From an uncultured Alphaproteobacteria bacterium (GTDB taxonomy: Bacteria > Pseudomonadota > Alphaproteobacteria > Caulobacterales > Aquidulcibacteraceae): a stretch of 40,672 nt of DNA. Location of the stretch: NCBI GenBank assembly GCA_902826335.1, contig CADEEL010000007.1:1-40672 (forward strand). Direction: 5' to 3'. Under the pieces are notes generated by a model. It had not been told where the DNA came from. It saw nothing but the letters and a program-made list of their open reading frames with translations, and did not search any database. The translations under genes were made by a program, and so were the position numbers. Below, piece by piece: positions 9,218 through 16,515 of the stretch; the first letter of the stretch is position 1; each line of letters begins with the position of its first letter.

Positions 9218-10237
9218 TTAACCGCCGACTTCGGCGAGCTGTCGCGTGTCGCCATACTGCCCGTTAGCGAGCCCGTGCCCACGCACCTTCCCGCTCAAGG
9301 CGGCCCTCATACGCTCAATCAGCGCGTCGGTTTGCCCGTCGCTCCGCAACAGATCGCGCAGATCGACGCCGCCTTCGCCAAACAAGCACAGCCGCAACCG
9401 GCCGCGCGCCGTCACCCGCAATCTGTTGCAGCTGTCACAGAAACCCTTTGCATAGGGCGCGATGACGCCAAAGCGGCCGAGATAGTCGGAGTGCTCGTAC
9501 TCAATGGCGGGGCCGGCGTCCGAGGCCCGCGCAACAGGTGACCAGCCCCGCGCCGCAAGCCAATCAGACAATGTTGAGCCGCGAACATGCTGAGCTTGGA
9601 AATAGTCCGCATTGTCGCCCGTGCGCATGAGTTCGATGAAACGGACGCTGACGCAGCGAAACCGAATGAATTCCGCGAATGCTTCAAAGCCATTGGCCAG
9701 GGTTTCGCGCAACAACACCGCGTTCACCTTAGTCTGAAGTCCGCTCTGCATTGCGCTTTCGACACCATCGAGAATCTCTGCGAGGCGATCATGCCCGGTG
9801 ATCGCGGCAAACGATTTCTGGTCGAGGCTATCGATGCTGACATTGAGATGCGTGAGTCCAGCCGCCGCCCAAGCGTCCACGCGCCGCGCGAGCGTCCAGC
9901 CGTTTGTAGTGAGGGCGATCTTTTCGACGCCCGCATTTGCGACGGCGGCAATGATATCGGTCAGGTCGCCGCGCACGCTCGGCTCGCCGCCGGTCAGCCG
10001 CACCTTGTGCACACCCATTGATCGGAGCGCCCGAACCAGACGCGCGATCTCATCGACGGAGAGAAAGTCGTGTGGCGCGCTCTTGCGATAGCCATTGGGG
10101 AGGCAATAGGTGCAGCGGAAGTTGCACGCCTCGGTTATCGAGAGCCGCACATAGGGGAAACGACGGCCGAAGCCGTCCTCAAGATGGCGCACGCCGCTGC
10201 CCCTTTCCAAACACGGGAGGAGACGGCGTTTCCACAC
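9218..10237 (-). CDS. moaA: GTP 3',8-cyclase MoaA (molybdenum cofactor biosynthesis)
   Basis: This radical SAM enzyme performs the first step of molybdopterin synthesis, turning GTP into 3',8-cyclo-dihydro-GTP. The N-terminal 4Fe-4S motif is C38-x3-C42-x2-C45, in ITEACNFRCTYC. The C-terminal cluster is C266-x2-C269-x13-C283. The protein ends in the conserved Gly-Gly pair (338-339) needed for catalysis in the family. The start is a GTG at 10237 preceded by AAGGGAG with 5 nt spacing. Its position beside nar genes fits the Mo requirement of NarG, and an FNR-like box lies upstream at 10393-10406. It converges on the regulator gene with 38 bp between them. Confidence 0.95.
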   Translation of the reverse strand: MWKRRLLPCLERGSGVRHLEDGFGRRFPYVRLSITEACNFRCTYCLPNGYRKSAPHDFLSVDEIARLVRALRSMGVHKVRLTGGEPSVRGDLTDIIAAVANAGVEKIALTTNGWTLARRVDAWAAAGLTHLNVSIDSLDQKSFAAITGHDRLAEILDGVESAMQSGLQTKVNAVLLRETLANGFEAFAEFIRFRCVSVRFIELMRTGDNADYFQAQHVRGSTLSDWLAARGWSPVARASDAGPAIEYEHSDYLGRFGVIAPYAKGFCDSCNRLRVTARGRLRLCLFGEGGVDLRDLLRSDGQTDALIERMRAALSGKVRGHGLANGQYGDTRQLAEVGG

Positions 10238-10392
10238 GTCTCCCTTGGCGCGAGGAGCTAAGACCGATTCGCAGCCCCCGCGCCCGGCCCCGGCGTCATC
10301 GCTTTAGGGTGAGCCTTAGACGCCAGGGCTCGGAGCACGCACACCATCGCGCGGCGCGGCTTGCCCCACCTTGACGCCCCGTCTTCGCCCAC

Positions 10393-10406
10393 TTGATGGC
10401 GGTCAA
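10393..10406 (-). promoter_or_regulatory. Probable FNR/DNR-type box upstream of moaA
   Basis: TTGAT-GGCG-GTCAA matches TTGAT-N4-ATCAA at 9 of 10 positions; the TTGAT/GTCAA mix is also typical of DNR/NnrR-type sites. Class II spacing would put the moaA start near 10358, with a leader of about 120 nt. I see no clear -10, so the support is position and similarity to the other two boxes. Confidence 0.5.
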
Positions 10407-10441
10407 TCGGCGTTCTAAACCGTCAAGCTTTTTGCGATGCA

Positions 10442-11010
10442 TCAACGTCGAAGCCCTGCCTCCCCCAAAGAGTTGCAAGCGGGAGGGCGGAGCGATGGCG
10501 CGCTAAACCATCCACTTTCTCCGCGGCAACGGCGAGATATAGGCGACGGACCTGCATGAATGCCCCACGGACGACGATGTGATAGATTTCGCGGGCGATA
10601 GCGGTCACCCTCACGCCATCGATGTGTTTGATGGCGCACGCCATGTGGTGCACTTTCCCCCGTGGCGACCTTAGGCCACGCAGCCGTCGCCTTGCTGCGC
10701 GAAGTTCGAAGCACGAGAGCAACACGCCCGCCGGGCTTCAGGACGCGGACGATCTCTCGGCCCGCCGCATCGAGATCACGCCAGAAATAGATCCTATGAA
10801 CGCGAAGCATTTTTTCGAACGCCGCATCATCGCAGGGCAGCCTTTACGCGACATCAAAGAGCTTGGCGCGCACCGCGTCGCGATTTCTCTGAACTGCGAT
10901 CTCGACCATGAGTTCTGATGGATCAGCGCCAGCGATGCGTCCGCGCGGCGCGCGGCGCGCCAGTTCCCTCAGAGCTCGACCGTGGCCGCAGGCGCCGCCC
11001 GGCCAGTCAG
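10442..11010 (-). pseudogene. Decayed class I SAM methyltransferase, 5'-truncated at the integrase gene
   Basis: Read leftward from about 11000, one frame gives CGHGRALRELARRAP (SAM motif I without its first residues), then GADPSELMVEIAVQRNRDAV, an in-frame TAA near 10844, and then FWRDLDAAGREIVRVLKPGG (motif-IV/V region of this methyltransferase type). After about 10720 the similarity is lost and seems to move to another frame. The N-terminus before motif I is absent; the sequence runs straight into the end of the integrase gene at 11014. It therefore has a 5' truncation, at least one stop and a probable frameshift. It cannot encode a working enzyme. Confidence 0.7.
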
Positions 11011-11013
11011 TCG

Positions 11014-11646
11014 TCACACGTCTATGCTCTCGGCGATCGCTAAGGCGTCTTCGACCTCAACGCCAAGATATCGAACCGTGCTGTCGAGCTTGGTGTGGCC
11101 GAGCAACAGCTGCACAGCGCGGATGTTGCCCGTCTTTCGGTAAATGAGCGCGGCCTTCGTCCGCCTCAGAGAGTGTGTGCCATAGGCCGATGGCGCTAGA
11201 CCAATCGCCTCGATCCACTCGTCAACCAGACGACCATACTGGCGCGTCGTCATTGGTTTGCTCTTGTCGACACGACTCGGAAAGAGCCAGTCCGAGCCCT
11301 TCAGCGTCTTGCCGCGAACCCAAACCGCGATGGCGGCTCTGGCCTGCTCGGTGATCTCAAACTGAACTGGAGCGCCCGTCTTACGCTGCGAGACCAAAGC
11401 GCGGGTTCGCACCTGATCACCTTGCATGACATCTTCGACGCGAAGATGAACTAGATCGCAGCCACGCAGTTTGCTGTCGATGGCTAGGTTGAAGAGCGCC
11501 AGATCGCGAACGCGGTTAGAGATCTGTAGCCGTACACGGATAGCCCAGACTTCACGCGGCTTCAGTGGCGGCTTCTGGCCCGTCACCCTGCCCTTGTTCC
11601 ACGGCACAAATGGTTTGCGCGCTTGTTCGAATGTATGCATCTCCAT
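11014..11646 (-). CDS. Tyrosine recombinase/integrase (short form)
   Basis: This phage-type site-specific recombinase cuts and rejoins DNA through a 3'-phosphotyrosine. From the ATG at 11646 it is 210 residues. The catalytic set is complete: R61, K89, H158-x-x-R161, H184 and Y193. It lacks most of an N-terminal arm-binding domain, as in a widespread short family of proteobacterial integrases that begin with a similar PWNKGR...GQKPPLKP segment. A longer in-frame start exists at 11739, but AAGGAGG sits 7 nt before the 11646 codon. Its 3' end abuts the truncated methyltransferase, which suggests that this gene came in with the event that broke it. It is divergent from the DUF3489 cassette; whether they form one element is not shown. 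Confidence 0.9.
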   Translation of the reverse strand: MEMHTFEQARKPFVPWNKGRVTGQKPPLKPREVWAIRVRLQISNRVRDLALFNLAIDSKLRGCDLVHLRVEDVMQGDQVRTRALVSQRKTGAPVQFEITEQARAAIAVWVRGKTLKGSDWLFPSRVDKSKPMTTRQYGRLVDEWIEAIGLAPSAYGTHSLRRTKAALIYRKTGNIRAVQLLLGHTKLDSTVRYLGVEVEDALAIAESIDV

Positions 11647-12111
11647 GATGGTCCTCCTTCTCTCTGGAGGACTGGAACAGCGGCGCTTATCGGCCGGGGA
11701 TTTCAAGCGGATACACCCGCGCCGTGCGCTCAGCGACAAAACCCAAAGCGCTCACTTGCTCGACACTATCGACGAAGTTCTGAACCGCGTGGTTGAGCTG
11801 GGAGGCTAGTGCCGCTCGGGGGGCCTCTCGCTTCCATCATGGCGCCCCAGCCCGCGAAGGTCCGCTAACGCCGCCAGCGCTGAAAACCCCAATGGCTCTT
11901 CCTGCCCCGAAGCGGACGGGACCGCCTCGCACTTTCGACTGGACTCGCGCGTCGATCGGAGCGTGCATGGTGCTGATGAAAGCCGCATGTCGCACCGCAA
12001 CAAGGCCCGTCTAACGCGATCGCCCGGTCACTCCTCCTCAGCGCCGCTTCGCCCTGTTTTCGCGGGGCTTGTGGTCGTGCCGGGGCTCGCCCGGCGCGAA
12101 GGAGCGACACA
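11647..12111. other. Intergenic region between integrase and DUF3489 cassette
   Basis: This 465-bp stretch holds no gene I can support. The several ORFs in it on both strands show no recognisable family and begin without ribosome sites. A small GC hairpin (GCCGGG...CCCGGC) lies at 12079-12095 just before the ribosome site of the cassette. Promoters for the two divergent units must be here, but I cannot place them. Confidence 0.5.
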
Positions 12112-12423
12112 ATGGCCTCGAAGTCACCCAAGCGGCGCACAGTGCGACGCGCGCCCAAAGCGCGCACGACAGGACAGGCTTCGCATCCCGGCGCCAAAGG
12201 AACGATTGCTGACGCTTCGTCAGGGACGAAGCTTGCCGCACTCATCGCCGTGCTCAGCACGCCCAAGGGCGCAACGATAGCGCAAATGATGGCGCTCACC
12301 GGCTGGCAAGCGCATTCGGTTCGAGGCGTCATGTCGGGCGCCATCAAGAAGCAACAGGGACTTTCGATCGCCTCCAAGATGGTCGGCGACGAGCGCATCT
12401 ATCACATCGCGAGCAAACGATGA
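12112..12423 (+). CDS. DUF3489 domain protein
   Basis: This is a basic 103-residue protein. The first 35 residues are rich in Lys/Arg/Ala and probably unstructured. The DUF3489 core (about 38-101) contains TKLAALIAVLS, then GATIAQMMALTGWQAHSVRG, which has the look of a helix-turn-helix. The ATG is preceded by AAGGAG. The TGA stop overlaps the next start as ATGA. Family members are commonly found next to DUF2924 and recombinase genes in alphaproteobacteria. Function is unknown; DNA binding is my inference from charge and the HTH-like segment. Confidence 0.88.
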   Translation: MASKSPKRRTVRRAPKARTTGQASHPGAKGTIADASSGTKLAALIAVLSTPKGATIAQMMALTGWQAHSVRGVMSGAIKKQQGLSIASKMVGDERIYHIASKR

Positions 12424-12602
12424 GCCAGGCGGAGCTACGCGCCGCGCTCTGGCAAACGATGCTCGGGCGCGCCGAGGCGCTGCATGATCTGGTCGCGCTC
12501 AGCCAGCGGCGCGCTTCAGCCACAGCCGCGGCGCGGATTGAAGCGCTGGCGAACGATCTGAGCGTGCTGGCGCGCGTCGCGGCGATGCGGGCCAAGCCAT
12601 GA
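12420..12602 (+). CDS. Small helical protein of the recombinase cassette
   Basis: This is a 60-residue ORF linked to both neighbours by ATGA overlaps (12420-12423 and 12599-12602), which is the main evidence that it is real. It is Ala/Leu/Arg-rich and probably two helices. I see no cysteines, membrane segment or known motif. I do not recognise a family. The overlaps predict translational coupling, so a structural or regulatory partner of the neighbouring proteins is plausible. Confidence 0.7.
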   Translation: MSQAELRAALWQTMLGRAEALHDLVALSQRRASATAAARIEALANDLSVLARVAAMRAKP

Positions 12603-13045
12603 AGGCCGAGACCGAGCATGGGCGGCTCGCGTTGCTGCGACTCAACGCGCTCCGTATGGAGTGGCGAAGCCGGTTCGGCGAAGAGCCGCCCGCCTACGCC
12701 TCGCGCGAATTGCTGCTGCTGGCCCTCACCTATCGGCTCGAGTGCGTGGCAAATCGCGATCTCAGTCCTTCGGCCAAGAAGCGGCTAACCGAACTCGCCA
12801 AACGCTTCGCCCACGATCGCGACCATTCACCCGCGTCCCGCGCCATGCCCAGCATCGGCAGCGCGCTCGTGCGCGATTGGAGTGGCGTCCGCCACGTCGT
12901 GCTGGTGACGGCCGAGGGGTTTCAATATCTCGACCGCACCTATGGCTCGCTCACTCAAGTGGCCACCGCCATTACCGGCCAGCATCGCAGCGGCCCGCAC
13001 TTCTTCGATTTGACTGGTCCGGCGCACAAACGAGCCGCGCCATGA
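12599..13045 (+). CDS. DUF2924 domain protein with RAMA-like C-terminus
   Basis: The product is 148 residues. The N-terminal half (about 8-75) is helical, with LRMEWRSRFGEEPPAYASRE followed by a Leu-rich helix, the start typical of DUF2924. The C-terminal part (about 88-140) reads like a RAMA-type fold: RDWSGVRHVVLVTAEGFQYL, then YGSLTQVATAITGQHRSGPH and a final FFDL. RAMA domains are predicted readers of modified DNA in restriction-modification contexts; assigning it here is my inference from the pattern W-x-G...GF-x-Y...SL...AxxITG...G-x-FF. The gene overlaps both neighbours by ATGA and stands directly before the recombinase. Confidence 0.88.
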   Translation: MKAETEHGRLALLRLNALRMEWRSRFGEEPPAYASRELLLLALTYRLECVANRDLSPSAKKRLTELAKRFAHDRDHSPASRAMPSIGSALVRDWSGVRHVVLVTAEGFQYLDRTYGSLTQVATAITGQHRSGPHFFDLTGPAHKRAAP

Positions 13046-14631
13046 GCTTCAAAAAACGCCGCTGCGCCATCTACACCCGCAAGTCCACCGATGAGGGTCT
13101 CGATCAGAGCTTCAATTCGCTCGACGCCCAATACGAGGCCTGCGCGGCCTACATCCTCTCGCAGGCTGGCGAAGGCTGGACTTGCGTGAAGCAACGCTAT
13201 GACGATGGCGGCTTCTCCGGCGGCAATATGGATCGTCCCGGCCTCAAGGCGCTAATGGCCGACATCGAAGCCGGCCGCATCGATATTGTCGTCGTCTACA
13301 AAGTGGACCGGTTGACGCGGGCGCTCTCCGATTTCGCTCGCATCGTCGACGCCCTCGATAAGCATGGGGCGTCGTTTGTCTCGGTGACACAAGCCTTCAA
13401 CACCACCACGTCCATGGGCCGGCTGACGCTCAATGTGCTCTTGTCGTTCGCTCAGTTCGAGCGAGAAGTCACCGGTGAACGCATTCGCGACAAGATCGCC
13501 GCTTCCAAGGCCAAGGGCATGTGGATGGGCGGCAACCCACCGCTGGGTTATGACGTCCGCGAACGGGCGCTCCACATCAACGAACTGGAAGCCGCGACCG
13601 TGCGGGCGATCTTCCGGCGTTACCTTGAACTTCCCGGCACCGTCAGTCTGCGCGATGAACTCGAGCGCACCGGCGTCCGCTCCAAGGCCTGGGTGTCGGG
13701 GCCCGGCAAGCAGAAAGGCGGCGCCGTCTTTTCGCGCGGCGGGCTCAATTACCTGCTGCGCAACCGCCTCTATGTCGGCGAAGTCGTCCACCGTGGCAAA
13801 GCCTATCGCGGCCAGCATAACGCGATCGTCCCGCGTGAACTGTTCGACGCTGTGCAACAGAAGCTGGATGCCAGAAGGCCTGACTTGCCGGACATAGAGA
13901 GCAAGGGCCGCCGCGCAAGCTTGCTCGGCAAGGTGTTTGATGACCTTGGCAACGCCATGACCAGCGCTCATGGCAACAAGCGGGGCAAGCGCTATTTCTA
14001 TTACGTCTCAACGGCCATCAACACCGGCAAGCCGCGCGGCAGCGTCTCGCGTGTCTCCGCGCCCAAGCTCGAGGCTGCCTTACTCGACTGCGTGACGCCG
14101 ATGCTCAAGCCCGACTGGTGTTCGGATGATGCACCGATGCGCCGCGTGACGCAGGCGTTACTGCGTGTGGTGCTGCACACAAAGCACATGGCAATCACGC
14201 TTGCGCCGGAAGCAGTCGATCCTGCGCGCGCTGCATTGCCAGACGTTCGTGCTGACGATGACCGCGTTTGTTTCCAGGCGCCTCTGACGTTCAAGCCGAC
14301 CCGGCGCGCTTGCACTTTGGTCGCCGGCGCCGACCAGACGCCGCCGCCTAAAATCGATCGCGCGCTGGTGCGAGCTATCGTCCTGGCCCGGGGCTGGGCG
14401 CAGGAACTCGGCCGAGCTGATGCGCCGTCGCTGCGCGCGATCGCCCAGCGCGAGGATGTCTGTCCGCACTATGCGCGCCAAATCCTGCCGCTGGCATTCC
14501 TGGCGCCCGATCTAGTCGAAGCCGTGCTTGACGGACGCCAACCGCAAGCACTGTCGCTGGCCGGGCTCATCGCCCAACCGCTGCCGCCGCTCTGGGCCGA
14601 ACAGCGGGCTCTCTTCACCAAGTTCGGCTGA
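13042..14631 (+). CDS. Large serine recombinase
   Basis: This is a 529-residue serine recombinase. The resolvase domain (about 8-155) has the nucleophile S15 in YTRKS, with R90 and R93 in KVDRLTR, R127, and the FERE segment at 139-142, all intact. A Recombinase domain follows (about 165-290), containing GGLNYLLRNRLYVGEVVHRG. The usual cysteine zinc ribbon is replaced by a cysteine-free version (DDLGNAMTSAHGNKRGKRYF). The C-terminal 180 residues are specific to the DUF2924-linked group. An ORF open from 12661 is an overextension through the DUF2924 gene; the ATG at 13042 overlaps its stop. No att sites were found. Confidence 0.92.
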   Translation: MSFKKRRCAIYTRKSTDEGLDQSFNSLDAQYEACAAYILSQAGEGWTCVKQRYDDGGFSGGNMDRPGLKALMADIEAGRIDIVVVYKVDRLTRALSDFARIVDALDKHGASFVSVTQAFNTTTSMGRLTLNVLLSFAQFEREVTGERIRDKIAASKAKGMWMGGNPPLGYDVRERALHINELEAATVRAIFRRYLELPGTVSLRDELERTGVRSKAWVSGPGKQKGGAVFSRGGLNYLLRNRLYVGEVVHRGKAYRGQHNAIVPRELFDAVQQKLDARRPDLPDIESKGRRASLLGKVFDDLGNAMTSAHGNKRGKRYFYYVSTAINTGKPRGSVSRVSAPKLEAALLDCVTPMLKPDWCSDDAPMRRVTQALLRVVLHTKHMAITLAPEAVDPARAALPDVRADDDRVCFQAPLTFKPTRRACTLVAGADQTPPPKIDRALVRAIVLARGWAQELGRADAPSLRAIAQREDVCPHYARQILPLAFLAPDLVEAVLDGRQPQALSLAGLIAQPLPPLWAEQRALFTKFG

Positions 14632-14843
14632 CAACTGCGCGCCAAGCGACCAGGCAGCCCGCGAACCACGCGCTCTGGCGTTTGACAGGCGGGGTCCGAA
14701 ACCGGGCTTCCGAGAGAAACGCCGTAGTCGGCCGGATTGCCGGCGCCCACGCCGTCTCTCAACCCGCACCCCAAATGCAAACCGCCGGAACGTGCGGAGT
14801 TTTTCTTAAGAAGTAGAGGGTTCGGCCGCCACGCTGGACTGGC
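14632..14843. other. Gene-free stretch between recombinase and tRNA-Met
   Basis: This stretch of 212 bp has no supported gene, no clear terminator and no repeat of the tRNA 3' end that would mark an attachment site. Confidence 0.5.
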
Positions 14844-14920
14844 TGGTGGTGGGAGGGAGACTTGAACTCCCGACCTCGGGGTTATGAATCCCGCGCTCTA
14901 ACCAGCTGAGCTACCCCACC
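14844..14920 (-). tRNA. tRNA-Met (anticodon CAT)
   Basis: The cloverleaf reads on the minus strand from 14920. The acceptor GGTGGGG pairs with TCCCACC (with one G-T pair). The D stem is GCTC/GAGC, the anticodon loop is TTCATAA and the T stem is GGGAG/CTCCC with loop TTCAAGT. The discriminator is A and CCA is encoded. The last anticodon-stem pair is A-C, a mismatch. G1-C72 pairs normally, so this is not the initiator type. The elongator form is most likely; a lysidine-modified tRNA-Ile(CAT) is the alternative. Confidence 0.93.
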
Positions 14921-14930
14921 GGCGGGCGGA

Positions 14931-14959
14931 TGCATAAGGGCCGCGCGCGGCGGGCGCAA
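14931..14959 (-). promoter_or_regulatory. Sigma-70-like promoter of tRNA-Met
   Basis: On the minus strand a -35 TTGCGC (14954-14959) and a -10 TATGCA (14931-14936) are separated by exactly 17 bp. The start would be near 14924, a few bases before the tRNA 5' end. The spacer is entirely G/C apart from its final base. Confidence 0.5.
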
Positions 14960-15019
14960 GCGCGCTTCTACGTCCCAAAACGGCGCGACGCGGCCATGAA
15001 TTTAGCCTAGAAGCCGCCC

Positions 15020-15844
15020 ATGACTCAGGACCAGGCGCCGCATGGCGATTACGTGCTCGGCATCACGGAAACAGAGATCGCGCGGCTCGGCCTGCAGCAC
15101 CGCGTCTGGCGTGCGCGCATGCTCGATCTGTGGCGCCGCGCTGGCCTGCTGCAAGGGCAGAGCGCGCTCGACATCGGCTGCGGACCGGGCTGGGCGAGTG
15201 TCGACCTCGCCGAACTGGTTGGCCCCCAAGGCCGCGTCGTCGCGGTGGATCGCGCCCCCACCTTCCTCGCCCATGCGCGCGCCCTGGCGGGCGAACGGCG
15301 CCTTGCGCAGCTCGATGTGCGCGAGGGCGATGTGTCCGCGCCGCTGCCAGTGGACGCTCCGGTCGATTTCGCCTGGTGCCGCTGGGTGCTGGCCTTCGTG
15401 AAGGACAGGGCGGGCGCGCTCGCCTCCATCGCCGCCGCGATCCGCCCCGGCGGCGCGCTGGCGATCCAGGAATATCTCGATTACGCGGCCTGGTCCCTCA
15501 TTCCGCGTGACGGCGCCTTCTCCCGTTTTGTCGAGGCCACGATGGAGAGTTGGCGCGCCGAGGGCGGCGAGCCGGACACCGCGATCGAATTGCCGAAGCT
15601 GCTGGATGGGGCTGGTTTCGACCTTGTCGCCTTCGATCCGATCGTCGATGTAACGCACCCGAAGGACCTGCTGTGGGCCTGGCCGGCCTCGTTCGCGCAG
15701 TCGGGCGCCGCGCACATGGTCGCCACCGGGCGTCTCACGCAGGCCGAGGCGGACGCAGCCCAATCGGGTCTGGCGCGCACCGCCGCGAGCGGCGGGCGCA
15801 TGACGACGCCGATCACCGCGCACCTGATCGCGCGCCGCCGCTGA
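15020..15844 (+). CDS. Class I SAM-dependent methyltransferase
   Basis: This is a 274-residue methyltransferase. SAM motif I is ALDIGCGPGWASVDLA (about 49-64), and the acidic ribose-binding end of strand 2 is VVAVDRAP (about 73-80). The motif-IV region is VDFAWCRWVLAFVKD, followed by the post-IV IRPGGALAIQEYLDY. The C-terminal 110 residues form an extra helical part that probably sets the substrate. The substrate is unknown; UbiE/small-molecule types are closest in feel. No strong ribosome site precedes the ATG. It lies just upstream of an Lrp-type regulator. Confidence 0.85.
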   Translation: MTQDQAPHGDYVLGITETEIARLGLQHRVWRARMLDLWRRAGLLQGQSALDIGCGPGWASVDLAELVGPQGRVVAVDRAPTFLAHARALAGERRLAQLDVREGDVSAPLPVDAPVDFAWCRWVLAFVKDRAGALASIAAAIRPGGALAIQEYLDYAAWSLIPRDGAFSRFVEATMESWRAEGGEPDTAIELPKLLDGAGFDLVAFDPIVDVTHPKDLLWAWPASFAQSGAAHMVATGRLTQAEADAAQSGLARTAASGGRMTTPITAHLIARRR

Positions 15845-15853
15845 TCGAAAAAT

Positions 15854-15895
15854 CTTGCGCCTGCCAAGCGAATAGCTTGCGCGACAGGTAAGCAA
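15854..15895. promoter_or_regulatory. Tandem dyads upstream of the Lrp/AsnC gene (candidate operator)
   Basis: CTTGCGC occurs at 15854 and again at 15876, a 22-bp step (two helical turns). Each copy is followed by an AAGC-AA half, forming TTGC...GCAA-like dyads. Regularly phased weak dyads in front of the gene are what Lrp-family octamers bind for autoregulation. Confidence 0.4.
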
Positions 15896-15947
15896 CGTCC
15901 AATGATGGGGCCAACCACGCAACAAAAATACGTCCGGGGAGGAAAAC

Positions 15948-16442
15948 TTGCCCGAGGAAATGGACGCTCTGGACACCAAGATCCTCGATCTGCTCCAGCA
16001 CGATTCAAGCCTCTCGATCGCTGAAATCGCCGATCGCGTCGGCCTCTCTTCTTCGCCCTGCTGGCGCCGGATCGAGCGCCTGAAAAAGAACGGCGTGATC
16101 ACGCAGCAAGTGACGCTGCTGGACCGCGAGAAGCTCGGCCTGAATTTCGAAGTCATCGCCAGCGTCAAGCTGCAATTGCCGACGCGCGACAATCTCGAGC
16201 GCTTCGAGGCGGCGGTGGCGAAATGGCCGGAAGTGGTCGATTGCACCACGGTGACCGGCGCCGTCGATTACATGCTGCGCATCATCACGACGGACATGCA
16301 CGCTTATGACGATTTCCTGCGCGACAAGATTTTGTCGCTTGGGGTTGTTTCCGACGTGCAGTCGCGCATCGTCATCCGCGTGGCCAAGCGCACCACAGCG
16401 GCCCCGCTCGGCCTCGTCAGCGCCTACGCGCCGGTGCGCTGA
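15948..16442 (+). CDS. Lrp/AsnC-family transcriptional regulator
   Basis: The N-terminal winged helix-turn-helix (about 5-65) contains LDTKILDLLQ and IADRVGLSSSPCWRRIERL, the standard Lrp signature. The C-terminal RAM domain (about 70-150) has the GAVDYMLRI segment that helps form the effector pocket in Lrp proteins. Length (164) is normal. The start is probably the TTG at 15948, which has GGGGAGG 5 nt upstream; an ATG at 15960 is the alternative and removes only four residues. The amino acid it senses cannot be read from sequence. Confidence 0.92.
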   Translation: MPEEMDALDTKILDLLQHDSSLSIAEIADRVGLSSSPCWRRIERLKKNGVITQQVTLLDREKLGLNFEVIASVKLQLPTRDNLERFEAAVAKWPEVVDCTTVTGAVDYMLRIITTDMHAYDDFLRDKILSLGVVSDVQSRIVIRVAKRTTAAPLGLVSAYAPVR

Positions 16443-16515
16443 GCCCCGGGGGCATCGACGAAACCACGGGGCGATGCGCGGCGTAGTCTTGAGGACGCAA
16501 GTGGGGGGTGGAGCA

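Noticed and set aside
11740..11809. Possible gene remnant ending in LLDTIDEVLNRVVELGG on the plus strand
   Set aside because: It is protein-like but only about 17 residues, with no family I can name and no start.
12661..13041. N-terminal extension of the recombinase ORF
   Set aside because: It overlaps the DUF2924 gene in another frame; the family N-terminus (YTRKS near residue 15) fits the ATG at 13042.
13252..13971. 239-residue minus-strand ORF within the serine recombinase
   Set aside because: It is a shadow of the recombinase frame.
14632..14920. tRNA-Met as the integration site of the element
   Set aside because: I looked for a second copy of the tRNA 3' end near 10.2-11.0 kb and in the rest of the region and saw none.
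15002..16249. 415-residue minus-strand ORF across the methyltransferase and Lrp genes
   Set aside because: It is antisense to two genes with clear motifs and has no domain of its own.
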